From: Thraustochytrium sp. TN22
Lineage: Eukaryota > Sar > Bigyra > Thraustochytrida > Thraustochytriidae
DNA: 58,545 bases
Reading direction: 5' to 3'
NCBI GenBank assembly: GCA_013306675.1
Contig: JABLUY010000225.1
Coordinates: 1 to 58,545 of the forward strand
Shown here piece by piece: positions 27,221 to 35,985 of the stretch (position 1 is its first letter; every line of letters begins with the position of its first letter). Below the pieces are notes generated by a model that worked only from the letters and a program-made list of their open reading frames with translations, ran no database searches and was not told where the DNA came from. The translations under genes were made by a program, and so were the position numbers.

Positions 27221-30187
27221 TCAGAGGAGCTTGGCACGGACGTAGTTGGCCGCGAAGAGGCCGTAGTGCAAGGCGCCGTAGACGGTGGCAACGGAGGAGT
27301 GCAGGGATCGCACGAAAAGGTTGTCGGGGCCGAGGAAGCGCGGCCACAGGCTGAAGGAGGAGGAGGTGGAGGTGCGCTTGCGGTAGAACTTGTACTGGGC
27401 GCGGGAGCCGTCGTGGGAGAAGATGGGCGCGAAGCGGGCCATGGCGTGCACGTAGGCGGCGTTCATGTCGGCGCCGGAGGCATCGGCCTTGATGGACTCG
27501 CGGATGCGGCGTGCGACGACCTGTGCGTTGGCGCGCCAGTCACAGTCGTCCGCGAGGGCCCGATCGACGAGGTCGACGCAGCAGCCGAGGAAGTCGGCCA
27601 CGTGCACTGGAAAGGGCCCGACGCCGAGCGCCTGGCAGCGGCGGCCCCAGAAGCGCTGGTCGAAGAGGAGCACGCCAGTGACGATGACCGGCACGCCGGC
27701 CATGAGCGCCTCGGCCGTGGCGCCGAGGCCGCCGTGCGCCACGATGACGTCGACCTCGGGGAAGAGGCGATCGTAGGGCGCGCCCTGGAGGTAGAGCACG
27801 CGGCCCTGAGCGGCGAGGTCGACCGCCTCGGCCTCTTCCGGGGAGGCGTTGGCGTCCAGGCCCGGGGCGCGGTGCGCGTGCTCGCCCATGAGTGCCACGA
27901 CCGCCACCTCGCGGTCCGTCTCGCGCGCGAGACGGGCCGCGATGCGCAGAATGTGCTCGCGCTTGACCGGCATGGAGCTAAAGGCCAGCACGACGATGCG
28001 GGCGCCGCGCGCACGCGCCGCGTCGATGAAGGCCTGCGTATGGGGCGCCAACTCCGGCACGGACTGGCCGCGCAGAAAGATGTAGTTGGTGAGCACCGTG
28101 GAGGACGTGGCCCAGTCCGCGGGCGGCGCGCCAAAGGCGAACTGGTTCACCGGGACAAGCAGCGGGACCTTCTTCTCCTGCAGCTGCATCCACACATTGC
28201 CCTGTAGCGTGTCCCACAGCATGCGCGGCGAGAGGTGCGCGAGCGGGCGCAGGCCGCGGCCGCGGCGCATTCGCGCGAGGCCGCCCGTCACGGGCTGGTT
28301 CTCCAGGACCATCTTGAGCGTGGTGAGCCCGACGTGCCGCGCGTGGTTGACCAGCGAGCGGCACATGGCCAGCGCGTGCTGGCTGCGGCCCTGGAGGGGG
28401 GCGGCGCCCAGGTGCAGCGGCGGGTAGCTCACGGACGGGATGCAGGTGGGCTGGAGCACCATGCCGAGCAGCGGGATTTGGAGCGCCTCGCTCACGATCA
28501 TGGCCACGTGCGCCAGCGTGAAGCCGAAGAGCAGGAGGTCCGGCTTGAGGCGGCGCACGTGGTGGAAAATGGCGGGCTCCGAGGCAAAGAACTCCACCTC
28601 GGCGTACGCCATCATGAGGTGCTGCATGGCGGGCGAGTTACGCTGGATGGCCCAGCGCGCCAGTGCGCTGTCCACGCGAGCCTGCGTGTCGCCGCCCGAC
28701 ACGCAGAAGCGCACGGCGCCGCGCTCCAGGTCACGCGTGTGCGCCTCCACGAAGGAGCGGTACCGCAGCTCCGTGCAGATGGTCACGAGCCAGTTGAAGT
28801 TGGTGGCCAGCGCGCGCGCCAGCGCCACAAAGGGCTGCACGTCGCCGCGCGTGCCGCGCGTCATGATGAAGACGTGCCGCTCGAAGTCCGCAGGGTCCGG
28901 CGCCGGCGGCGCCGCTGCCGCAGCCGCCTCCCACCACTCGCGCGGCAAGCTGCTGGCCTCGAGGCCGACGCGCAGCTCCGTGACGGCCTCGCCCGCGCTG
29001 CCGCCGGCCAGCACGTGGTCGCCGCGCCGTGAGCACAGCACGAGGTCCAGCGTGGGCTGCGCCATGAGCTCGCCCACGGTCAGCTCGGTGCGCCCCAGCT
29101 CCTCGTCTGGCGTGCGCCGGTGCTGCACCATCAGGCTCACCTCGAGCCGTGTCTTTGGGTGAAGGTCGAACCCGAAGCACAGGAACTCCATCCACATCAC
29201 AGCACCCTCCTCGTTCACGTGCTGCGCGCGCGTCTCCTTGGCCGGACTCTCCTCATCAGTACCGCCTTGGCCACTACCGCCGCCGCCGCCGCCGCCGCTG
29301 TAACCGATCGCGCCGTCCTGCACCGGCCGCACGCGCACGTAGTAGTGCGTGGCGCGCAGCCCGCGCAGCGAGCGTGGCGGGTTGCGCGCGCTCATCACCA
29401 GCACGCGCACACCGTGCATCGCCTCGTTGCCGTCCCCGGCGTAGGTGGCGCCCGCCGCGAGGCTCTCGGACACGCTTGCCACCGAGGTGCCCGCCTGCGC
29501 GACGAGCGGGTCCACGGCCGCCACCGCCTCGAGCGACTCCAGGTAGGTCTCGCTGTCCGTGGAGAAGGTGCGGTCGTCGCTGCCGCGCCGCTCGTACACC
29601 TCGCCCACGTCCGGCGTCGCGGCCTTGACCAGATCCACCAGAGACATCCGCCGCGCCATGCTGCTCAAGCTCGCGCTGCTCCCGCCGCCGCCCACGCGCA
29701 GGCTCGCGCCGCCCTTGGGCGCCTCGATCGGGTCCGCCGACCTGTACGAGGTCTCGCGCCGCCCCACATAGCAGTAAAACGTACTCGGCTCGTACACCTC
29801 GCTCGTCCCTTGCACCGGCCGCATCACGCCGCGCGACACGAACCGCTGGCAGATGGTCACGGCCTCCGCCTGCGAGGCCGCCAAGCCCTTTTGCAGGAGC
29901 GCGCGCGCCGCCTCCTCGCCCGCAAAGCACCGAAAGTACACGCTCACATCGATGCGATGGTCCGTGCTCTCCACGTCCCCCAGCACCTCCTCGCGCAGCA
30001 GCTCCAGCCGCCGCGCGTCGTCCAGCCTCGCCTCGCGTCGCGCCGTGGCCTTCTTCGCCGCGCCCTCGTCCGCCTGCATTTTCTGCTCTTGCTGCGCCTC
30101 TTGCTGCTGCTGCTGCTGCTGCTCCGTCCGGTGCAGCTGCATCAGCACCACCGGCGGCGGCTCCTTCTGCTCCATCTCCCCTTCCAT
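27221..30187 (-). CDS. DEP-C2-UGT protein, sterol 3-beta-glucosyltransferase-like
   Basis: A 988-residue protein with three recognisable parts. After a Gln-rich start, a DEP-like domain spans about 71-140 (STDHRIDVSVYFRCF to YEPSTFYCYVG). A C2-like domain lies at about 254-416 (VRVLVMSARNPP, LEVSLMVQH, LGRTELTVGEL). The C-terminal half from about 437 is a GT-B glycosyltransferase of the UGT80/Glyco_transf_28 type: it opens with HVFIMTRGTRGDVQPFVAL, and the nucleotide-sugar-binding region reads AHGGLGATAEALMAGVPVIV then FDQRFWGRR. The family glucosylates sterols, using UDP-glucose at membranes. DEP and C2 both bind phospholipids or membrane partners, so membrane recruitment is inferred. The start at 30187 has a good context (GGCATGGAA). 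Product specificity is unproven. Confidence 0.85.
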   Translation of the reverse strand: MEGEMEQKEPPPVVLMQLHRTEQQQQQQQEAQQEQKMQADEGAAKKATARREARLDDARRLELLREEVLGDVESTDHRIDVSVYFRCFAGEEAARALLQKGLAASQAEAVTICQRFVSRGVMRPVQGTSEVYEPSTFYCYVGRRETSYRSADPIEAPKGGASLRVGGGGSSASLSSMARRMSLVDLVKAATPDVGEVYERRGSDDRTFSTDSETYLESLEAVAAVDPLVAQAGTSVASVSESLAAGATYAGDGNEAMHGVRVLVMSARNPPRSLRGLRATHYYVRVRPVQDGAIGYSGGGGGGGSGQGGTDEESPAKETRAQHVNEEGAVMWMEFLCFGFDLHPKTRLEVSLMVQHRRTPDEELGRTELTVGELMAQPTLDLVLCSRRGDHVLAGGSAGEAVTELRVGLEASSLPREWWEAAAAAAPPAPDPADFERHVFIMTRGTRGDVQPFVALARALATNFNWLVTICTELRYRSFVEAHTRDLERGAVRFCVSGGDTQARVDSALARWAIQRNSPAMQHLMMAYAEVEFFASEPAIFHHVRRLKPDLLLFGFTLAHVAMIVSEALQIPLLGMVLQPTCIPSVSYPPLHLGAAPLQGRSQHALAMCRSLVNHARHVGLTTLKMVLENQPVTGGLARMRRGRGLRPLAHLSPRMLWDTLQGNVWMQLQEKKVPLLVPVNQFAFGAPPADWATSSTVLTNYIFLRGQSVPELAPHTQAFIDAARARGARIVVLAFSSMPVKREHILRIAARLARETDREVAVVALMGEHAHRAPGLDANASPEEAEAVDLAAQGRVLYLQGAPYDRLFPEVDVIVAHGGLGATAEALMAGVPVIVTGVLLFDQRFWGRRCQALGVGPFPVHVADFLGCCVDLVDRALADDCDWRANAQVVARRIRESIKADASGADMNAAYVHAMARFAPIFSHDGSRAQYKFYRKRTSTSSSFSLWPRFLGPDNLFVRSLHSSVATVYGALHYGLFAANYVRAKLL

Positions 30188-31707
30188 GCCGCCGTCCTCG
30201 CTGGCGCGCTCCTCTTCCTCGTACGCGCCCTGCGACTCGCGCGTGCTCGGAGGCGGAACCGCCTGCTACCGCCAGCAAGCAGGCAGGACGGTCGACCGCG
30301 CTGCTCGTCGCCGCGCCGCCCGCCCCAGGAACCGAGCCGCCGCGCCGCGCCGCGCAGCGCTGCGCCGGGCCGCGCGCCGCCGCGAGAGCCGCGCGGGCGC
30401 CGCCCGCGAGCCGCCGCGCGAGCCGGGGCGAGCCGTGCGTTTCGAGCTTGCCGCGCGCGGCCAGCGCGCGCGAGCGCCGGCCTGCCTCCCGTCGGTCGAG
30501 CCGTGCACCAACACGTGATGACGCGGAGCTCTCCTGCTGTCTCCTCGAGAACGGGTGTGCGCGCGCGCCAGAACGCCAGAACACCTCCTTGCGCCGCCTT
30601 CGAGCCGTCCTCGCGCCCCGTGCGCGCGCGCACCCCGCGGCGCGTGCGATCTTCGAGGGCGCGTTATGCAGCACGCTTCGATGTGGCGCGCGAGGACGCG
30701 CCGGGACCGCGGCTGCGAGCGCGGCGGGCTGCGAGCGCGGCGAGGGGCGCCGGGAGGAGAGCTGCCGCGCGTACGAGCGCCGCGGCTGCGCTGCGCGAGG
30801 GCGAGCCTCGCGATGGGAGGCGGGGCTCGGGCCTGCTGAGGCGCCTGCCTGCGCCCAGGTCAACGGTTCGCAAGGTGCGAGACCTGTGAGTGAGCAGTGA
30901 AACTGAGCACAGGGTGAACACGCGCAAACGTTCACGGGTGACGGGCCGGCGCCGCGATCGGACGGCCGGATCGGTCGCCGCGGCCACTGCCACTGTCGGA
31001 TCGGTCGCCACGGCCACTGCGCGCGTGTTGTGCGGAATACATAGCGCACTTGGTAGCCCTGCGAGGCCCTTCAATTTTACGCTCGTTCGACTTTGTTCGA
31101 GTGCGCGCATCATCACAGTTTGGGTTTCCCTTCGCGGATGGCTCCCGCACTTGTTGGATTGTAAAAGTTAACCTCTAAGCTAGCTCAGCTAGCTAGGCTA
31201 GCCTGCTCCACTGGCCAGCCTGAGCAGGACAAACTACCAAGCAGCACGCGCTGCGACAGCACTCGCATTTTCCGCCACATTTCAGCTCCGGTACGAGCAA
31301 GACCGTGGTTCGGCCGGCGATCCAGCGCGACAGAGCAAACAAACCCTGAAAGGGGTGGGGCTACGCTCGGCCGCCCCTGCGACGGGCGACGCCGCGGCCA
31401 GGGCAGACGCCGCACGGACGGCGGCCACTGCACAGAACGTCAAATCCAGCCCGACAGGCCTGACTCGGACAGGACCTAGACGATGAATGGGAAACTCCGA
31501 GTCGTGCACGAGAGCGCGCAGGCGCAATCGGCGAGGCCCAAGGCGCAAATCCTCCTCCGTTACTCGCGCGACGGCGGCCTCGGCGGCGCGGGCGGCGGGC
31601 GGCGGCGGCGCAGCGGGCCCCGCGCAGCGGCACGCGCGGCTCGCCGGCCTCGAGCCGCGCGCGCAGGCGCGAGCTCGGACGCAGGAGGCGCCGGTCGCGG
31701 CGGCGCC
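30188..31707. promoter_or_regulatory. 1.5-kb divergent intergenic region
   Basis: The region lies between the divergent UGT and PH/EDR2_C genes. It includes CG-only DNA near 30330-30480, a 23-bp direct repeat with a 30-bp period (30968-30990 and 30998-31020), an AT-richer stretch with a run of overlapping AGCTAGCT elements (31178-31204), and a possible in-frame upstream ATG at 31483 for the PH gene. I see no RNA gene. Confidence 0.5.
30968..31020. repeat. 23-bp direct repeat, two copies
   Basis: GGATCGGTCGCC followed by CGGCCACTGC (with one variable base between them) occurs twice, 30 bp apart, between two divergent genes. This may be a duplicated regulatory site. Confidence 0.75.
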
Positions 31708-33495
31708 ATGTCGGCCTCAAGCTCCTACCCGTCGCTCGAGGCGCTCGTCAAGCAGCAGGGCGCGGCGGAGCAGGGCGGCGGCGGCGGGAGCGGCGGGAGC
31801 CCGGCGAACGGCGCGCTGCAGCGCAAGCGGTCCGAGTCGCACGGCGCCACGCCGTCGTCCGGCAGCAGCGCGATTGTGTCGACATCCGCGGCCAATGCCG
31901 GGAGCACCACCAGCGGCTTGAGCGTCCCGGGTGTGGGCAAGACCATCCCGCGGCCGAGCCACGCGCTGCGACGCGCCAAGGCATCGGCCCGCACGGCCAC
32001 GCAGCGCATGCGCGGCATAACCAAGTCGCACAGCAAGACCAAGCTCATGAAGCCAAGAGGCACGGCAGGGACGGGCCTAGGCGTGCGACACATCTACCTC
32101 TCGGGCTACATGTACAAGCGGCGCAGCGGCATGACCGGCCTGGCCGCCTCGCTGCTGCACCAGGCCGAATCCTGGACGGACCGCCGCTTCGGCGGCCGCC
32201 TCTGGGTGCTGCGCTTCTTCGAGGTCCGCAACGGCATCATCTATTACTATGACGTACCCAAGCGCTTGCGCGATGCCGAGCCCGGCAGCGAGGAGTTCTG
32301 GGACGCGCTCAAGGAGGAGTACACGCCGCCCGCCGGATCAGAGCGCGGTTCCATCGACCTGCTCCGCTACGGCGTGCAGCTGCGCGTCAGCTACGGCCAT
32401 GGCACAAGCGGCAGTACGGGCGCCAGCTCGAGCGCCGCGGAGCGCTCGCGCAGCCCGCCCTTTAGCTTGCCCGGCGCGCTTGCCATCAGCCTCGCCAACG
32501 GCCCCGGCGACTCCCAGACCAGCGCGCAGGCCGCGCCGGTTACGCCGCCGAGCCCTGCCACCGAGGCTCCCGGGGCTGCGTCCGCCGCCGCCGTGAAGGG
32601 CAGTGGCGAGTGGTCCTCCATGGACAGCACTGCCGACGGTCCGCTTGACCTGCCGCAAGCGATCGTCCTGGAGGGCGAGAGCCCGAGTGGGTCGCCGCAG
32701 CAGACGAATCGCCGCGGGAGCCGCGAGAGCCGCGAGAGCCGCGCGCGCGCGCCGACCGCACCGCCCATGACCAGCACCGCGCCCGTCAGCTCGCGCAGTC
32801 GCAGCAACAGCCCGCGAGGCGCGAACGCCGGCGAGGCCGTCGTCGAGGGTTCGGCGGGCGGGAGCTCGAGCAGCAGCGCAACGCTCACTTCCTCGCCGAC
32901 GCCACGCGGCAGCGAGGGCACCCCGCCCATGTCGGTGAGCTCCACCGCCGGCGCCACTGTGGACCCGGGCAGTCCTTCCTCGACCAACGACACCAAGAGC
33001 CCGAGCCCGTACCACCTGGAGATCACCTACAACAACGTGCTCAATCCGAAGGAGTGGCAGTCCTGGTCCCTGTGCACGGTGGACCGCAAGTCGCTCTTTG
33101 CCTGGATGAGTGCGCTTACCGCCGTCGTCTACGTGGACCGCAGCCTGCCCGCCCCCGCCGAGGAGGACTGGGATGCCGCTGACGTTGACCCGGTGTACTC
33201 CAGGAGCCTGGTCGTCAATCTGCACGAGCAGGCAGCAAACGCTGAGGCGCGCGCCGCTGGAGCAGGTGGCGAAGACGACGACGACGACGACGACGACGCG
33301 TGCCTCGAAGATGACCCTGATTTGGACTTTCCCGCGGAGGAGGAGTCCCTGGGCGTATTCACGGAGGTCCCTCTCGCCGCGGCCGCCGGCGCATCTTCCG
33401 CCCCGCCCGTTCGACGCACCGGAGCTGGCGCCGGCAAGGCCGCCGCCTCCCCGCGCGTTTTCCTGGCTTCGCGGGGGACCTGTGGGCGACGATGA
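31708..33495 (+). CDS. PH-domain protein, N-terminal part of an EDR2-like gene
   Basis: This frame encodes 595 residues. A disordered N-terminus is followed by the first half of a PH-like domain at about 128-190 (HIYLSGYMYKRRSG, RLWVLRFFEVRNGIIYYYD). About 230 residues of Ser/Pro/Ala low complexity intervene. The second half appears at about 435-475 (YHLEITYNNVLNP, then SLFAWMSALTAVVYV, the C-terminal PH helix). An Asp run and an acidic segment follow, and the frame ends at TGA 33493-33495. The next frame starts at ATG 33492, overlapping by ATGA, and carries the EDR2_C domain that normally belongs to the same polypeptide. I therefore read the two as one gene with a frame change between 33321 and 33495. 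The start at 31708 (GCCATGTCG) is preferred over an in-frame ATG at 31483. Confidence 0.75.
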   Translation: MSASSSYPSLEALVKQQGAAEQGGGGGSGGSPANGALQRKRSESHGATPSSGSSAIVSTSAANAGSTTSGLSVPGVGKTIPRPSHALRRAKASARTATQRMRGITKSHSKTKLMKPRGTAGTGLGVRHIYLSGYMYKRRSGMTGLAASLLHQAESWTDRRFGGRLWVLRFFEVRNGIIYYYDVPKRLRDAEPGSEEFWDALKEEYTPPAGSERGSIDLLRYGVQLRVSYGHGTSGSTGASSSAAERSRSPPFSLPGALAISLANGPGDSQTSAQAAPVTPPSPATEAPGAASAAAVKGSGEWSSMDSTADGPLDLPQAIVLEGESPSGSPQQTNRRGSRESRESRARAPTAPPMTSTAPVSSRSRSNSPRGANAGEAVVEGSAGGSSSSSATLTSSPTPRGSEGTPPMSVSSTAGATVDPGSPSSTNDTKSPSPYHLEITYNNVLNPKEWQSWSLCTVDRKSLFAWMSALTAVVYVDRSLPAPAEEDWDAADVDPVYSRSLVVNLHEQAANAEARAAGAGGEDDDDDDDDACLEDDPDLDFPAEEESLGVFTEVPLAAAAGASSAPPVRRTGAGAGKAAASPRVFLASRGTCGRR

Positions 33496-34697
33496 GCGGC
33501 AACCAGCTGGAGCTGGCGCTGGCGCTGTGCCTGTCCAACTTGCTCGTGCTCAGCTTTTACGAGCTGCGGCCCATGCTGGGCATCTTCGTACTGACAGTGG
33601 TCATTCTGCTCATCATCGGCTACCTCAAGGACCAGCAAACTCGCCAGCCGCTGCAGGTTGAGACGCAGGCGACGCAGCGCTTGGGCGGCCAAGCCGGGGC
33701 CAGCGCGGCGGGTGCAAAGCAACGCCAACAGCGGCAGCGGCGCGCGTCTCACGCGCCCACAGCGCACGACCACAAGGCTCCGGCTGGCCGCTTTGGCGCT
33801 ATTGAACAGGCCGTTGAGGAGGCCGCCGCGGCCGTGGTCTCCGGCGTGCGCGAGAGCACGCACCGCGCCGGGGGCAGGTCGCTGCCGTTCGCGGAACGGG
33901 CGTCCATCCAGGCGCAAGGCCTCTCGCACGTGTGGACGCACGCGGACGACAGCGTGCTCAAGATGCGCACGGGACCGAACTACAAGGTGACCAAAGCCAA
34001 GGCGCCCACGAAACCCTCGCTCCTCCGCACTGTGGGCGTCGATCTCTTTGAGTCCGACAAGAAGATCATGAACCTGCTCGACAAGGTCCGGCCGCCGATG
34101 GACGACTGTGTGCCGCGCGACATGCTGCCGCCGGGCTTTCCGCGCCTGGTGGTCTTCAACTTCCAGCTCCCGCTCCCCACTATCTCTTCTCTCACCTCAA
34201 GCGACGGCAAGGGGTACAACTTCGCCGTCTACCTGACGCCCACGCAGGACCTGGTGAACGGACTCGCCGCGATGAACGATTCCTCATCAAAGGGGACCGT
34301 CGAGCCGGCCGTGCGCCTCTTGGACCGCTGGCTGCGCACCGCCGACACAGACCTCGCCATCAAGGAACGCCTCAAGCTCGTGGGTTACATCCTTAACCCG
34401 AACGAGTGCGGCATGCCGAGCTGGACGCAGTCCTTCAACGGCAAGCCCGTCCTCATCCGCAAGAGCGCCGTCCCGTACCGCAAGAACGAGGATGTTTTCG
34501 AGATCGACGTTGACCTGCGCCAGTGGGGCATCCTCGCGCGCAAGGGCGTCTCCGCGCTCCTGCCCTCGGCCCTGGAGAAGATGGAGTTCATCGTGTCCTT
34601 TGTCATCCAGGGCGAGGAGGACGACGAGCTGCCCGAGCGCTCCATGTGCGCCACGCAGTTTTCCTTCATCAACCACGAGCGCGCCGTGCGCCTCTGA
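33492..34697 (+). CDS. EDR2_C (DUF1336) protein, C-terminal part of the same gene
   Basis: This frame encodes 401 residues. It begins with a hydrophobic hairpin (LELALALCLSNLLVLSFYEL, then GIFVLTVVILLIIGYL), that is, two closely spaced membrane segments. After a basic linker, the EDR2 C-terminal/DUF1336 domain runs from about residue 175 to the end: CVPRDMLPPGF, LVVFNFQLPLP, YNFAVYLTPT, LKLVGYILNPNECGMP, KPVLIRKSAVPYRKNEDVFEIDVDL and GEEDDELPERSMCATQFSFI. Plant EDR2 proteins carry PH, START and DUF1336 and act in lipid-linked membrane signalling. Here no START domain is visible; the hairpin lies in that position. The reading frame stays open upstream to 33321 (FPGFAGDLWATMSGNQ looks coding), which supports fusion with the preceding frame. 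Confidence 0.8.
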   Translation: MSGNQLELALALCLSNLLVLSFYELRPMLGIFVLTVVILLIIGYLKDQQTRQPLQVETQATQRLGGQAGASAAGAKQRQQRQRRASHAPTAHDHKAPAGRFGAIEQAVEEAAAAVVSGVRESTHRAGGRSLPFAERASIQAQGLSHVWTHADDSVLKMRTGPNYKVTKAKAPTKPSLLRTVGVDLFESDKKIMNLLDKVRPPMDDCVPRDMLPPGFPRLVVFNFQLPLPTISSLTSSDGKGYNFAVYLTPTQDLVNGLAAMNDSSSKGTVEPAVRLLDRWLRTADTDLAIKERLKLVGYILNPNECGMPSWTQSFNGKPVLIRKSAVPYRKNEDVFEIDVDLRQWGILARKGVSALLPSALEKMEFIVSFVIQGEEDDELPERSMCATQFSFINHERAVRL

Positions 34698-35034
34698 TGA
34701 TGCTCTGATCCAACTGATGTGAGGGAGGCCCAGACCAGGAAACCGCCGTTAGGACACTCGACGAGTGTCCCCACCCCACCGGCTAGGCCTGTGATGACTG
34801 GGAGCTGAGCTAGCTGCTGATGAGAGGGAGGACCGTGACGAAGAGGAAGAAGCTGGCACGCACCGTGACGTGCGAGCGGGCGGGCGGGATCAGCTTGCTG
34901 CCAGTGCAAGCGGCGGTACCGCGTGCGAGGCGGTGGCAAGAATCGGAGGCGCAGAGAGAGAAAGTTGGAGAGCGCCGCGCGCGGCCTCTGCACGAGGCGT
35001 GCCGCGGCTCTCCTCGGCCCGCCGTCGTCTCGCC
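34698..35034. promoter_or_regulatory. Intergenic region
   Basis: This 337-bp tandem spacer contains a GGACACTCGACGAGTGTCC inverted repeat (34751-34769, nine-base arms), an AGCTAGCTG element (34808-34816) and GTGACGTGC (34865-34873). The inverted repeat sits just past the upstream stop codon and could form a hairpin in the 3' UTR. Confidence 0.55.
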
Positions 35035-35985
35035 ATGGCCATGGAGCTCGGCGACCTGGCGGAGAGCATCAGCCGGCGCGAGGACCAGATCGAGCAGGCC
35101 CTTGGCGCGCACGGGGCCGACCGCACCGCCAGGCTCCTCGACATGTATCTGGAGCGCCGCAAGGTGCTCTTCCGGCGCGCCGTCAGCGAGCGACAGGACA
35201 AGAGCTCGGGCACGGCCGCGTCCGGCGCTGGCGGCGCCAGCGTCGGCAGTGGCACTATCAGCGTCGGCAGCGCTAGTAGCTGTGGCGCCACGAGTGACGC
35301 GTCCTCGGGCGCAGAGGACGAGGAGAACGAGGGCCCGGTGCGCATGGGCGCGGCCGAGCGCCATCGTCAGCGCTGCAAGGGCTGCAAGTTCTGCGACGTT
35401 ATGGATTCGCAGCTCGCCAAGTGCCGCCGTGACCAGCAGGACCTCGATCGCAAAGACCGCGAGCTTGCGCGCGAGCGGCGCTCCAGCATGTCTCGTGTCA
35501 CCGAGTCCGCCGGCGCCCGGCACCGCCGAAGATCACTGGACAGTGCTTCGGCCGCACGTGCCCTCCGCGCCACGGACCCTGCGCAATTCGCCACGCCCGA
35601 GCGCGCGGCGCGCACACGCCCCCTGTCGAGCAGCACGGGCCGCAAGTCGTCCCAGGTCTCGGCGGCGCCCTACGGTCTGAGCTCGCAGGCGCCGGGGTCC
35701 GAGCGCCGGCTTCGGCCCGACGCGTCGCGATCGGCGCCCCGGCCAGTCGCATCTAGCAGCGGCGGCGGCGGCGGCGGCGGCAAGGACGCGCACAAGAAGA
35801 CCTCCAGCAGCAAGTCGCGACGGCGGTCTGGGGACTTCCGCGCCAAGGACCCGCTCATGGTGGAGTGCGTCGAATGCCGCCGCTGGGTCCCCGCTACGAC
35901 GCACGAGAACGGCCTCGCCATCGGTTATTGCTGCTCCAACGTGCTCGTCTCCCGCGTGCGCTCCTCCTCCTCCTCTCGCGCGTGA
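35035..35985 (+). CDS. Hypothetical Ser/Arg-rich protein with Cys motifs
   Basis: A 316-residue protein that I do not recognise. A helical N-terminus (LGDLAESISRREDQIEQAL, LLDMYLERRKVLFRR) is followed by Ser/Gly low complexity, a first Cys cluster (CKGCKFCD near 117-124), a charged helix, a long Ser/Arg/Ala region with a seven-Gly run, and a second Cys cluster at the C-terminus (CVECRRWVPATTHENG then YCCS). The paired CxxC motifs could bind zinc, but no family fits. I start at 35035 (GCCATGGCC); the frame is open upstream without a good ATG. The frame ends soon after the last cysteines, so a further exon cannot be excluded. Confidence 0.62.
   Translation: MAMELGDLAESISRREDQIEQALGAHGADRTARLLDMYLERRKVLFRRAVSERQDKSSGTAASGAGGASVGSGTISVGSASSCGATSDASSGAEDEENEGPVRMGAAERHRQRCKGCKFCDVMDSQLAKCRRDQQDLDRKDRELARERRSSMSRVTESAGARHRRRSLDSASAARALRATDPAQFATPERAARTRPLSSSTGRKSSQVSAAPYGLSSQAPGSERRLRPDASRSAPRPVASSSGGGGGGGKDAHKKTSSSKSRRRSGDFRAKDPLMVECVECRRWVPATTHENGLAIGYCCSNVLVSRVRSSSSSRA

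Noticed and set aside
31483-31707. Upstream in-frame ATG for the PH gene
   Set aside because: The 75 added residues are Arg/Ala/Gly-rich leader translation; the ATG at 31708 has a better context and protein-like sequence after it.
33355-33424. Small GT-AG intron to join the PH and EDR2_C frames
   Set aside because: This 70-bp candidate and other GT-AG pairs I tried (donors at 33355 or 33367, acceptors at 33424 or 33438) do not restore the needed frame, so a simple intron is not demonstrated.
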